A DNA stretch of 64,000 nt from JAEYFP01 sp964566545 (lineage in GTDB: Bacteria; Bacillota; Clostridia; Lachnospirales; Lachnospiraceae), in the NCBI GenBank assembly GCA_964566545.1, contig CAZMIX010000005.1, positions 1 to 64,000 of the forward strand, written 5' to 3'. The notes beneath the pieces were generated by a model, which worked only from the letters and a program-made list of their open reading frames with translations, ran no database searches and was not told the DNA's origin. Position numbers and translations under genes: made by a program. Within the stretch, counting starts at the first letter, position 1. Every line of letters begins with the position of its first letter. Of the stretch, positions 1-9,028 are shown piece after piece.

Positions 1-475
1 TATCTATCTGCATCGAAGAGACCCCCAAATCCGCCAATATAAAATTCAATGGTCCTGATTCGGAAGCAATTTGATCCAGATTGGAAAAGTTGATTTGTTT
101 GATCGTTAAAATTTCCGGGCCATAACCTAAACGCTCTAAACGCTCTCTTGTTCGCGGTAATTCGATCGAATCGACATCAGTAGCGTACAAGTGCCCCTTT
201 GCATTTAAGCATTTAAGCATTTCTAAAGAGTGACCGCCATAACCTAAGGTTGCATCCAATCCAATTTGGCCGGGGGTAATTTGTAAGAATTCTAATATTT
301 CTTTCACGCAAATAGAGCGGTGCATACCGGCGGGAGTATTGCCCTTTTGAATTACCTTTACCACGGTATCGGCATATAACTCCGGTTGGAGCTCTTTATA
401 TTTATCTTTAAACGTTTTTGGGTGCGTACCTTGATATCTGGGACGCCGCTGATGTTTTTGTTCTTGATTTTCCAT
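1..475 (-). CDS. RsmH-like 16S rRNA (cytosine-N4)-methyltransferase, 5' part
   Basis: SAM-dependent methyltransferase of the RsmH/MraW family, which methylates N4 of C1402 in 16S rRNA. The gene reads leftward from an ATG at 475 and leaves the window, so about 158 residues are seen. After a basic N-terminus comes a TPAGMH stretch where ordinary RsmH has its HxPVLL region, then the SAM-binding segment LDATLGYGGHS, then ATDVDS and a NFILADLGVSSMQ segment; the last is the hallmark RsmH LDLGVSS motif. The N-terminal region (RRPRYQGTHPKTF) is longer and different from the dcw-cluster RsmH, so this looks like the paralogue some Clostridia carry away from the division cluster. Its exact substrate is therefore not certain. 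It diverges from the MerR gene on the other strand. Confidence 0.8.
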   Translation of the reverse strand, partial: MENQEQKHQRRPRYQGTHPKTFKDKYKELQPELYADTVVKVIQKGNTPAGMHRSICVKEILEFLQITPGQIGLDATLGYGGHSLEMLKCLNAKGHLYATDVDSIELPRTRERLERLGYGPEILTIKQINFSNLDQIASESGPLNFILADLGVSSMQID

Positions 476-511
476 TCTCGCTTCCGCCTTTTAAATATCT
501 ATTTTTCATAT

Positions 512-540
512 ATGATATCAAATGCGTGTCATAATAGCAA
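512..540 (-). promoter_or_regulatory. Possible promoter of the RsmH-like gene
   Basis: On the minus strand, TTGCTA (540-535) lies 17 bp from TATCAT (517-512), about 37 bp before the ATG at 475. The spacing is ideal and the hexamers are fair. No experimental basis. Confidence 0.35.
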
Positions 541-699
541 ATATAGTTCCTAATCTCCTTTCGAAATTTTTATATTGTCTGTCTAAAGCTTATGCGCTTA
601 TAATAACAGGGAGATCCGCCTGATTTCGTAACTAAGTCACGCAGCAGAAGCTTTACGTCTTTACATACAAAACTTTACATACAAAAATTTTAAAAACCC

Positions 700-730
700 T
701 TGACTTTAACGTCGCGTCAACCTGTATGCT
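700..730 (+). promoter_or_regulatory. MerR-type promoter/operator
   Basis: TTGACT (700-705) and TATGCT (725-730) are separated by 19 bp, the over-long spacing typical of promoters that MerR regulators twist into an active form. The spacer contains GTCAA (716-720), an inverted copy of the TTGAC at 700-704. The site lies directly before the merR-type gene, so autoregulation is likely (inference). Confidence 0.6.
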
Positions 731-753
731 TTAAAATGAAAGGAGGCCGGATC

Positions 754-1749
754 ATGGAATTACAAACCATTAGCCAGATTTCGAAATTATTCAATATTTC
801 AACCCGGACATTACGGTATTATGAACAAATCGGCCTGATACAACCGGTAAAGAAAAATGATTATGCATACCGCACTTATGACGGAAATACGGTCCTGCGG
901 TTGCAGCAGATCGTTGTGCTGCGCAAACTCAGAATCCCGCTGAAGCAAATTGCCGATATTTTAAAGAGCGAGGATACCGCTGTTGCAATTAACACATTTC
1001 AACAGAATCTTGCCGAGATCGAAGATGAAATCGCGGCGCTGTCCACCATAAAAAGTGTCATTCAAACCCTGTTGGAACGATTACATTTGCAAAAGTACGA
1101 GCTGTGGATATTGAACGATGAAAATCTGTTGGCAATTGTAGATTCCCTGACTGCTTCCAAAATTAATTTTAAGGAGGAAAAGACGATGGATGATTTGAAC
1201 AAAGCAAGTGAAAAGCTAGACAAATTGAACGATGTGAGGATTGTTTATTTGCCGCCCATGACAGTTGCCGCCGTCAGTGCGACGGGGGAGGACAGCGAAG
1301 GGCAAGCCACCGATATGATAAATCGGTTTGTGATCGAAAGAGAATTGTTGAAAGTCAAGCCCGATATTCGCCATTTCGGATTCGATTGCTCTGCCGGTAA
1401 AACAGGGGTCGGCGAACCATCGCATAAATATCAGATGTGGGTATCTATCCCTGACGATATGGATGTGCCGAAGCCGCTTATCAAACGGACGTTTACCGGA
1501 GGGCTTTATGCTGCTCACATGATAAAGATGGGCGATTTCGACCACTGGCCTCTATTGGGAGAGTGGGTAGCGGGCAGCGAGAAATACGAATACGACGGGC
1601 ATTCTGTTCGATGCGAACCGTATGAGGACGATATGGATAGATGCCTTGAGGAACAGTTGAATTATTGGGGCAACGTCCAAAACCCTGATTTCAAAAACGG
1701 AGATATGCAACTTGATTTGCTGGTTCCTATCAAGGAAAAGCATAGTTAA
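754..1749 (+). CDS. MerR family regulator with GyrI-like effector-binding domain
   Basis: One-component transcription regulator of 331 aa. Residues about 1-70 form the MerR winged helix-turn-helix (QTISQISKLFNIST, then TLRYYEQIGLI). A coiled dimerisation helix follows to about residue 115. From about residue 160 a GyrI-like/AraC-type effector-binding domain carries the typical YLPPMTVA start and a MWVSIPDDM strand. Such proteins bind a small hydrophobic ligand or drug and activate promoters with long spacers. The start at 754 is chosen because AAAGGAGG sits at 739-746; an upstream TTG at 700 lies inside the promoter. No transporter or drug gene is next to it, so its target may be only itself or a distant gene. 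Confidence 0.85.
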   Translation: MELQTISQISKLFNISTRTLRYYEQIGLIQPVKKNDYAYRTYDGNTVLRLQQIVVLRKLRIPLKQIADILKSEDTAVAINTFQQNLAEIEDEIAALSTIKSVIQTLLERLHLQKYELWILNDENLLAIVDSLTASKINFKEEKTMDDLNKASEKLDKLNDVRIVYLPPMTVAAVSATGEDSEGQATDMINRFVIERELLKVKPDIRHFGFDCSAGKTGVGEPSHKYQMWVSIPDDMDVPKPLIKRTFTGGLYAAHMIKMGDFDHWPLLGEWVAGSEKYEYDGHSVRCEPYEDDMDRCLEEQLNYWGNVQNPDFKNGDMQLDLLVPIKEKHS

Positions 1750-1773
1750 AAATGATAGATAGTCATAATAAGC

Positions 1774-1807
1774 AAGGCACCCTGCGTTAAATTCCGCAGA
1801 GTGCCTT
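1774..1807 (+). terminator. Hairpin after the MerR gene
   Basis: AAGGCAC (1774-1780) pairs with GTGCCTT (1801-1807), and an inner CTGCG/CGCAG extends the stem. No good T-run follows, so termination efficiency is uncertain. Confidence 0.45.
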
Positions 1808-1917
1808 GTCTGCGGCGGAAGGAAGCTTGACAATGGAAATAAATCGTGACAGTATTTAAACACACTTTTAAAAGATACTTTAATAAGCAAGATGAAAATG
1901 GATGAGGAGTGATGGAT

Positions 1918-2771
1918 ATGGGAAAGGAAAATGCGGCTCATTTTGATTTGGTAAAAATACATAACCGCAAATTAATACGGAACATCTTAAGGGAGGAGAG
2001 TCCGCAGGGAGTTTCCGGGCTGGCGGAAAGGGCAGGCCTTAGCTATCCCACGGTGACTTCTCTGCTAAAAGAATTGGTAAAGAGCCGGGAGGTATTGATG
2101 AATGCGGAACCGGAAAGCTGCGGTGGCAGGCGGGACAGCGTTATGAATTAAACGCGGAGCACCAGTATGGTCTGGTCATGTATTTTAAGGACTGGACGCT
2201 GCGGGCAATCGTGTATGACGCGTACGGAATACGGGTTTGGGAAACGAGCTTCGGGGTTACAGGTGAAGTAAGTATCCATGACATTGCTTCCTTCATAAGA
2301 GAGATAAAGGGCCGCTATCCTTCGCTGTCCGTCGCTGCGCTGGGCGTTCCGGGAACTGTATGCGGCTTAAAAATTACCTACCTGCCGAAATTTCCAAAGC
2401 TTCAGGGCACGGAGCTTGCCGTTTGCCTTCAAAAAGAATTTCATTTGGATATTTTTATCGAAAATGACATCAATGCCATGGCGTTGGCAGAGGTCGGCAG
2501 ATTTAAGGATTTTGCCCACATTGCTTATGTAAATGGCTGTATCGGAGTAGGAATTGTTTTAAACAGAGCTGTTGTAAAAGGAGCAAAAGGATATGCGGGT
2601 GAGTTGGAATATCTCTGCGAGGATCTGAGCAATCAGGAAAAAACCTTTGCAACAAGTATAAATGTGAGTTTGTCCCCGGAAGAGGGATACTCCCTAAATT
2701 GTAATAAATTCCATGCTAAATGCAAAAAAATAATACATTTATGCTCTGATAAAGAGCAGGAGACCTCCTGA
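1918..2771 (+). pseudogene. ROK family transcriptional regulator, frameshifted and decayed
   Basis: The first reading frame gives the N-terminal winged helix of a ROK repressor (HNRKLIRNILREE, then GLSYPTVTSLLKELV) up to CGGR. It then runs off frame and stops at 2151. The ROK sugar-kinase-like part continues one frame back: PGQRYELNAEHQYGLVM, the ENDINAMALAEVG motif and the GAKGYAGELEYLCEDLS motif. One base seems to be missing near 2128-2131, where AGGCGGGA would read R-P-G with one more C. After about 2690 the C-terminus no longer resembles ROK proteins, which suggests a second deletion. The start at 1918 follows GAGGAG. It lies just before the glucan synthase genes and may once have controlled them. 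Confidence 0.75.
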
Positions 2772-2863
2772 CTGTAGATTCTATACCGTATAGGAGGCAT
2801 TTTATTGTGTAGTAAATTTGTTGATTCAATTCAAAATGTCTGGCTAAATATTAAAAAATGGAC

Positions 2864-2869
2864 TATAAT
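2864..2869 (+). promoter_or_regulatory. Possible -10 box before the glucan synthase
   Basis: A perfect TATAAT in A+T-rich DNA, 47 bp before the ATG at 2916. A weak TGGCTA (2841-2846) stands 17 bp upstream as a possible -35. A second TATAAT-like run near 2889 is an alternative. Confidence 0.35.
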
Positions 2870-2915
2870 TAAAAAATGCACTATTTTGTATAATCAAAAA
2901 AAGGAAGTGGTAAAA

Positions 2916-5900
2916 ATGTTATTGAATATTAAAGATATATTTATAAATTTTCTGATAAATTCGCCGATGGGATTTAGAGTCTCAATGATAATAGCTGCAT
3001 TGAGTTGTATCCTTGTTTTTATTTATTATCGATTTATTCATTTTAGGAAGAGAGTAAAGTTACAGGCGGATCTCACAAGCATCAACGATATTCTTGGACA
3101 GAAAGAGCAAGAGCAGCAGATGGTTAACCTGGCGAAAAATCACAAACAGGTCAGGCTGATGCGATATAATTTTGTCTTAGGCGATTACAATAAAATTGCC
3201 TACAAAAAACTAAACCAAATTCGAAACAATGTATCTGAAATACCAGCAGATATTATAGCTTTGATACCTGCCGCACGTTGGTTGTTTGACAATTTTCAAA
3301 TGATGTATCGGGAGATTAAGAAAGTTAGAATTTCGGGAACCAGTTACGAGATGCTGCCGATACTCCGGAAGAAGGAGTATCGGGGATATCCCAGGATTTA
3401 TATGGTGGCAAAGAAGATGGTAGCCCTTTCCGGAGGACATTTAGATGAGAATACTATTTCCAACATGATTAATGCCTATCAAAAAGAGATTTTATTAACA
3501 GACAAGGAGCTATGGGTTCTTCCGGAAATGATAGGTTTTTGCCTGTTAGAGAGTATTATTGAGGTGGCGGAAGATATCGTCCGTATTATAAAGATTAAAT
3601 CCAAGGCGGATAAGTTCGTAAAGGAAAAGCTGGCAGCACAGCAGGGTATACCGGATGTTACGGAACTGCTCGGGGAAATAGATTCGGACTGCAAACATAA
3701 TTACTCTTTCCATGCCCATGTCATATACCTTCTGAAAAGTATGTCTTTTGAGGATGCATCCATACAAAGATACTTAACCTATCATTATCAATTAAAAGGT
3801 AAACATATAATACCATCGAAGGTATTCTTAGAAGAAGGAAAGCTTGAATCCTATCTTGAGTCAAACATTCACGCCCTTATAGTCAGCCTGAGAGAAATTA
3901 ATGAAGTAGATGAAGAAAAGTCTTTTGAGGAGTTTTCCGCCCTTGAACGCATCTTATCAAAAGATCCGGATGGAGTTTATGCGAAAATGGATTCCGAGAG
4001 CAGAGGCGTATATAGAGGGGAAATAGTAAAACTTTCACTTAAATATAAAATTGATGAAAGTAAGATAGCAGAGGACTGCCTGGAGCTTGCTACGGAGGGA
4101 AGAGAGGATTTAAATTGTTCCCATCATGTGGGAGCCTACCTTTTAGAAAAGGGACACAATATACTGAAAGCAAAAATATTAAATAAGCCGATAGCCAAAA
4201 AAGCAGGAAAGAAGCAGAATGTTAGAGCCTTATTATATTTTCTGTGTGCATTTTTAATGTTTTTTATTATTTGTTTTTTTGTAATTTATATGATGAGAGG
4301 CGCAGGGGGAATTGATAACCTTTTTGCATATATCATTATATTAGCAGCTTCGTTTCCGCTATTGTTTGGCATTGCCTTAGAGATAACCAATCATATATTC
4401 ACAAGACGGCTGCCTGTAAAAAAGATTCCTTCTTTAGATTACTTAAAGGAGATTCCCGATTGTGCAAGAACCTTTGTAGTAATGCCTGTACTTGTTAATT
4501 CAGAGGAGCAATGTACCCAATACCTTGCCAGATTGGAAAAGCATTATTTAGCCAATAGACAATCTAATCTCTACTTTGCCATTCTGGCAGATTTTGAGGA
4601 TTCGGCCGAGTTATGTATACCGAAGGACGAAGTTCTAAGAAATGTCCTTAGTAACCGTATTCATGAACTTAATGAACTTTATCCATCCAGCCATCAAAGG
4701 TTCTCTTTGTTTGTCAGGAACCGCAAGTGGAATGAGTCCGAAGGTTGCTACATGGGCTGGGAACGAAAAAGAGGGAAGCTGGAGGAGTTTAACAGTTTGC
4801 TCCATGGAACAAGGAAAGAGGATACGGGGTTTTCTACACTATTATGTGATGAACAACTGCTGGGAACTTTTAAGTATGTCATTACTTTAGATGCTGATTC
4901 AAATCTCATTCGTGATAATGCGGCTAAATTTGTAGGGCTGATCGATCACCCTCTTAATCAGCCGGTAATTGATCCGGTAAGTAAAAAGATAGTGGAAGGT
5001 TATGGCATTATTCAGCCTACGATCCGAAACCATATAGCTGATAAGAAAAGCAGCCGGTTCCCTGAAATTTTTGGAGGAGAATCAGGCTTAACCTACTACT
5101 CAGCAGTGATATCCGATATCTATCAGGATATCTTTAAGGAAGGGGTATATACCGGTAAGGGAATATATCATATCGAAGCCTTTTATCTTATCCTGAATAA
5201 TACAATACATGAGAATAGCGTATTAAGTCATGACCTTCTGGAGAGCTGCTATGTCAGAACTGCTTTTTCGAGTTCTGTAAAAATAATGGATACTTTTCCA
5301 AGCAGTGTTCTTTCCTTTGTAAATAGAGAGCATAGATGGATAAGGGGAGATTGGCAGCTGTTACCCTGGTTATTTAAGAAAAAAACTTTAAATGGAGTAT
5401 CGATAAATGCAATATCCAAATGGAAAATATCTGATAATTTAAGGCGCAGCATTGTACCCGTAAGTAAAGTACTTTTAATTGTTTTAAACTTGGCAATCAT
5501 GCCGGATATTTATTATCTATGGCTGCCTCTGGTATTCTTCTCCGACATACTAAACTTAGTCATTTTATTAATTGCAACAGGTGCGCAGAAGATAAAAAGG
5601 CCAATGCTTACCATTGTATACAGGGGGTTACTTAGAGAGATCAGAGTAATGATTGAAAGAGCTTTTATGGAGTTTGTTCTCACTCCTTACAGGGCTTATA
5701 CCGCAACCGATGCAATTGTCAGAACACTTTTTCGGGTATTTGTAAGTGAAAAAAATCTGCTGAGGTGGAATGCTTCAGAAACAGTAGATGCCTCTATTAT
5801 CAACTCTAAGAAAGGCTACTTCCTTAATATGTGGAGTTCCCTTATTCCGGCTGTCGTTCTTTTCTCGTTATTGATATACAGGGAGATTCCCCCACTGGGA

Positions 5901-8900
5901 ATAGCCCTATATGGAGTTGTAATGTTTATATGGGGGATGTCCTATCTCATGTCCTATTATATAAGCCAGCCAAGGGTGCAAAAGCTTCAAAGAACGCAGA
6001 TAGAGGATAAAGAATTGCTTTTAGAGACGGCGCGTCGGACATGGCATTTTTTTAAGGATCACGCAACGAAGGAAAACAACTGGTTATGCCCGGATAATTA
6101 TCAGATCGCTTATACTGAAAAAATCAGTGATAAGACATCGCCTACGAATATTGGGCTTCAGCTGCTGGCAATTCTTTCGGCAAGGGATTTTGGCTATGAA
6201 ACATTAGGTGCAACGCTTGAGCTGGCAGAAAACGTGTTGGGTACCGTGGTTGAACTTCCCAAGTGGAAGGGACATCTTTACAATTGGTATAATATCAGCA
6301 CACTGAAAGTGCTGAACCCTGAATATATTTCGACCGTAGACAGCGGAAACTTTCTTGGACACCTGATAGCGCTTAAAAACGGGCTTTTAGAACAAATTGA
6401 AACACCTATATTCCCGGAGAGTTTAATTGCTGAGATAAGGTATTCCATAAAACGCTGTAATAGTGATATGGCTTTAAAAGATGACTATACAACAATAGGC
6501 GAATTTGTGGGGGATCTTACGAATATAAGAGAGCACTTAATTAACAGGGAACTTATTCCAGGTGAAAATTCAGCCCGGCTCAGGGAGCTGTTAAGAAATA
6601 TGGAATTAATAATAAACGAAGCAGAAGGCTTAAAGCTGAAGGAAATTCGTTTTTCCGACAGCCCCTCCTTAAAGCTGCTGGCTTTAAACGGCAATTCTGG
6701 TGCAAAGGTTATGATAAAGAAAATAGAAGGACTTGGAACTACAGTAGATAATATTCTTGAAGATGCAGATTTCAGATTTTTATACAATGAAAAAAGAATG
6801 CTTTTTCATATTGGTTATCATGTGACGGACGGAACGATAGATAAGGGGTGTTATGATTTAATGGCCTCCGAATCATCACTTACAAGTTTTGTGGCAATAG
6901 CCAGGGGTGACGTTCCTGTGAAACATTGGTACAAACTGGGAAGGCCTCTTACCATGGTAAAGGGAATCCCATGTTTTGTTTCCTGGAGCGGGACAATGTT
7001 TGAATATCTCATGCCAAATCTGGTCATGAGAGAGTATGAAGGAACAGTATTTGCCGAGGTCTCCAAAGCGGCTGTGTTACAGCAGATAAAGTATGCGAAG
7101 CAGATGGGAATACCCTGGGGAATCTCGGAGTCCCAGTATTATCGTTTTGATCTGGATTCGAATTATCAGTATAAGGCTTTTGGCGTTCCAAAACTTCGGT
7201 TACAGCCGGCACGAAAAAATTCCTTAGTGGTAGCCCCCTATGCTACCATTTTGGCCCTGGAATATGCTGCTAAGGACTGCTTTTCAAATCTTAAAAAAAT
7301 GACTTTACAAGGTGCATTTGGTGATTACGGATATTATGAAGCGATCGATTTTAATGGTCCTGATTCATTGACTATGGAACCCTATTGCATCGTGAAGTCC
7401 TATATGGCACATCATCAGGGTATGAATCTTGTGGCGATTAATAATTTTCTAAATGATGGTATCATGAGAAGAAGGTTCCATGCAGAGGCAATGATAAAGG
7501 CTACGGAGGTATTGCTTGAGGAGAAACGCCAATCCCATTTCATATCCATTGCCAGAAAAGGATATACCATTAAGATGGGAAATATGCACTTCAAGGAAGA
7601 GGTGTTAAGCAACAGATATGTTAACAGTGTAGCACCCAAAATACCGGTGGCCGGCTATCTATGCAACAACAGATATGCCCTTATGATCACTTCGGATGGA
7701 GACGGATTCAGTAATTACATGGACATGATGCTTTATCGGTGGAGAGCGGACCTCTATGCCAATACGGGTAATTATATTTATATTAAGGACATCAATGACG
7801 GTAAGTTTTGGAGCGCAACCTATAATCCTGCAAAAACAGAGCCGGAAGAGTATCAAGCCGTATTTTTTCCTCATCAGGCTGAGTTTAAGAGAACGGACGG
7901 TGATATATCTTCTCATACAGCGGTTAGCCTGTCTCCAAATCACAACATGGAGATTCGAAAATTGACACTTACAAATAACGGAAATGCAGTGAAGCAAATT
8001 GAAATTACCAGCTATCTGGAGGTGGTCGGGGACAGCTATCGCGCTGAGTTAAGCCATCCTGCGTTTAATAAGCTTTTCATTGAAAGTGAGTTTTTAGAAG
8101 AACAATCTGTATTCTTATCTAAGAGGCGGGGAAACAAAGTCGGCAAAAACCCTTATATTATGCATATGGTAAAACCCGGAATAAAGCTGACAAAGAGCGT
8201 GGAATATGAGAATGACAGGCTTAAATTTATAGGCAGGAACAACACACTTCAAAATCCGGATGCAGTGGTAAATAGTATTTCGCTTTCCAATAACACAGGT
8301 TTTTGCAATGATCCGATTATGAGCCTGAGAGTTAATATTTCCTTAGGAGTAAATGAAACTGCTTGTATATCCTTTATAACCGGTGTATGTGACAGCAAAG
8401 AGGAAGCTGTGAAAATAAGTGAAGAGCTGAGCGTTGCTTATCGAATTGATGATATATTTGAAAAGTTCAGACTGCAAAGTGAAATTGAGCTTAAATACCT
8501 TGATATTTCCAGACCTCAGCTGAATGCGTTCCAAGACTTAATCAGTCCCATATTTTATCCGTCAGGCTATTACAGAGGACCTGCCGAGAATATAAGGCGG
8601 AATTGGAAAAACCAAAGTTTCTTATGGAAATTTGGTGTGTCAGGAGACAATCCTGTCATGCTTCTAAGAGTAAAATCGATAGAAGATGCAGAAATTATTA
8701 AGAATGTACTAAAGGCATATGAATATCTTAGAATTAACCGTGTCAAGGTTGATCTCATCATATTAAGTGAGGCGAAGCATGGTTATTTGCAGGAGCTTAC
8801 TGATTTGCTGAATGATATGACAAGTTCCCTTAGGATATACGATGCAAGTAAAGAAAGACCAAGTCTATTCATACTTCACTCTTATCAGATGATACCGGCA

Positions 8901-9011
8901 GAACTGGATTTGCTTTTTACCGTTGCAAGGGTGGTTTTCTCTGAAAAGACGGGTATATTTTTTGGAAATGTCAAGGAAAATTTGAAAGAAATAAAAGCTG
9001 AAAATTATTAG
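2916..9011 (+). CDS. Cyclic beta-1,2-glucan synthase, GT84/cyclisation part (NdvB/Cgs-like, first of two split genes)
   Basis: Large membrane enzyme (2031 aa from this start) that polymerises UDP-glucose into beta-1,2-glucan and cyclises it. A transmembrane helix lies near residues 20-40 and a pair near 435-495. The GT84 glycosyltransferase follows, with a LDADSN metal-binding motif near 659 and HRWIRGDWQ near 805, then membrane segments near 850-890 and 975-1015. From about 1030 to 1500 is the glucoamylase-like cyclisation domain (GH189 type in characterised Cgs), with QPARKNSL and MAHHQGM. The first GH94-like beta-sandwich unit follows. Complete Cgs proteins end with a GH94 catalytic domain; here that part is the next gene, 17 bp downstream. 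Start 2916 is supported by AAGGAAG at 2901; the frame is open upstream to a TTG at 2805. A+T-rich with many ATA and AGA codons. Confidence 0.85.
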   Translation: MLLNIKDIFINFLINSPMGFRVSMIIAALSCILVFIYYRFIHFRKRVKLQADLTSINDILGQKEQEQQMVNLAKNHKQVRLMRYNFVLGDYNKIAYKKLNQIRNNVSEIPADIIALIPAARWLFDNFQMMYREIKKVRISGTSYEMLPILRKKEYRGYPRIYMVAKKMVALSGGHLDENTISNMINAYQKEILLTDKELWVLPEMIGFCLLESIIEVAEDIVRIIKIKSKADKFVKEKLAAQQGIPDVTELLGEIDSDCKHNYSFHAHVIYLLKSMSFEDASIQRYLTYHYQLKGKHIIPSKVFLEEGKLESYLESNIHALIVSLREINEVDEEKSFEEFSALERILSKDPDGVYAKMDSESRGVYRGEIVKLSLKYKIDESKIAEDCLELATEGREDLNCSHHVGAYLLEKGHNILKAKILNKPIAKKAGKKQNVRALLYFLCAFLMFFIICFFVIYMMRGAGGIDNLFAYIIILAASFPLLFGIALEITNHIFTRRLPVKKIPSLDYLKEIPDCARTFVVMPVLVNSEEQCTQYLARLEKHYLANRQSNLYFAILADFEDSAELCIPKDEVLRNVLSNRIHELNELYPSSHQRFSLFVRNRKWNESEGCYMGWERKRGKLEEFNSLLHGTRKEDTGFSTLLCDEQLLGTFKYVITLDADSNLIRDNAAKFVGLIDHPLNQPVIDPVSKKIVEGYGIIQPTIRNHIADKKSSRFPEIFGGESGLTYYSAVISDIYQDIFKEGVYTGKGIYHIEAFYLILNNTIHENSVLSHDLLESCYVRTAFSSSVKIMDTFPSSVLSFVNREHRWIRGDWQLLPWLFKKKTLNGVSINAISKWKISDNLRRSIVPVSKVLLIVLNLAIMPDIYYLWLPLVFFSDILNLVILLIATGAQKIKRPMLTIVYRGLLREIRVMIERAFMEFVLTPYRAYTATDAIVRTLFRVFVSEKNLLRWNASETVDASIINSKKGYFLNMWSSLIPAVVLFSLLIYREIPPLGIALYGVVMFIWGMSYLMSYYISQPRVQKLQRTQIEDKELLLETARRTWHFFKDHATKENNWLCPDNYQIAYTEKISDKTSPTNIGLQLLAILSARDFGYETLGATLELAENVLGTVVELPKWKGHLYNWYNISTLKVLNPEYISTVDSGNFLGHLIALKNGLLEQIETPIFPESLIAEIRYSIKRCNSDMALKDDYTTIGEFVGDLTNIREHLINRELIPGENSARLRELLRNMELIINEAEGLKLKEIRFSDSPSLKLLALNGNSGAKVMIKKIEGLGTTVDNILEDADFRFLYNEKRMLFHIGYHVTDGTIDKGCYDLMASESSLTSFVAIARGDVPVKHWYKLGRPLTMVKGIPCFVSWSGTMFEYLMPNLVMREYEGTVFAEVSKAAVLQQIKYAKQMGIPWGISESQYYRFDLDSNYQYKAFGVPKLRLQPARKNSLVVAPYATILALEYAAKDCFSNLKKMTLQGAFGDYGYYEAIDFNGPDSLTMEPYCIVKSYMAHHQGMNLVAINNFLNDGIMRRRFHAEAMIKATEVLLEEKRQSHFISIARKGYTIKMGNMHFKEEVLSNRYVNSVAPKIPVAGYLCNNRYALMITSDGDGFSNYMDMMLYRWRADLYANTGNYIYIKDINDGKFWSATYNPAKTEPEEYQAVFFPHQAEFKRTDGDISSHTAVSLSPNHNMEIRKLTLTNNGNAVKQIEITSYLEVVGDSYRAELSHPAFNKLFIESEFLEEQSVFLSKRRGNKVGKNPYIMHMVKPGIKLTKSVEYENDRLKFIGRNNTLQNPDAVVNSISLSNNTGFCNDPIMSLRVNISLGVNETACISFITGVCDSKEEAVKISEELSVAYRIDDIFEKFRLQSEIELKYLDISRPQLNAFQDLISPIFYPSGYYRGPAENIRRNWKNQSFLWKFGVSGDNPVMLLRVKSIEDAEIIKNVLKAYEYLRINRVKVDLIILSEAKHGYLQELTDLLNDMTSSLRIYDASKERPSLFILHSYQMIPAELDLLFTVARVVFSEKTGIFFGNVKENLKEIKAENY

Positions 9012-9028
9012 TAAAGGAGGGGAAGTAT

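Noticed and set aside
2690..2810. Insertion-sequence end next to the ROK remnant
   Set aside because: CAGGAGACCTCCTG is a short palindrome, but no transposase or matching second end was found.
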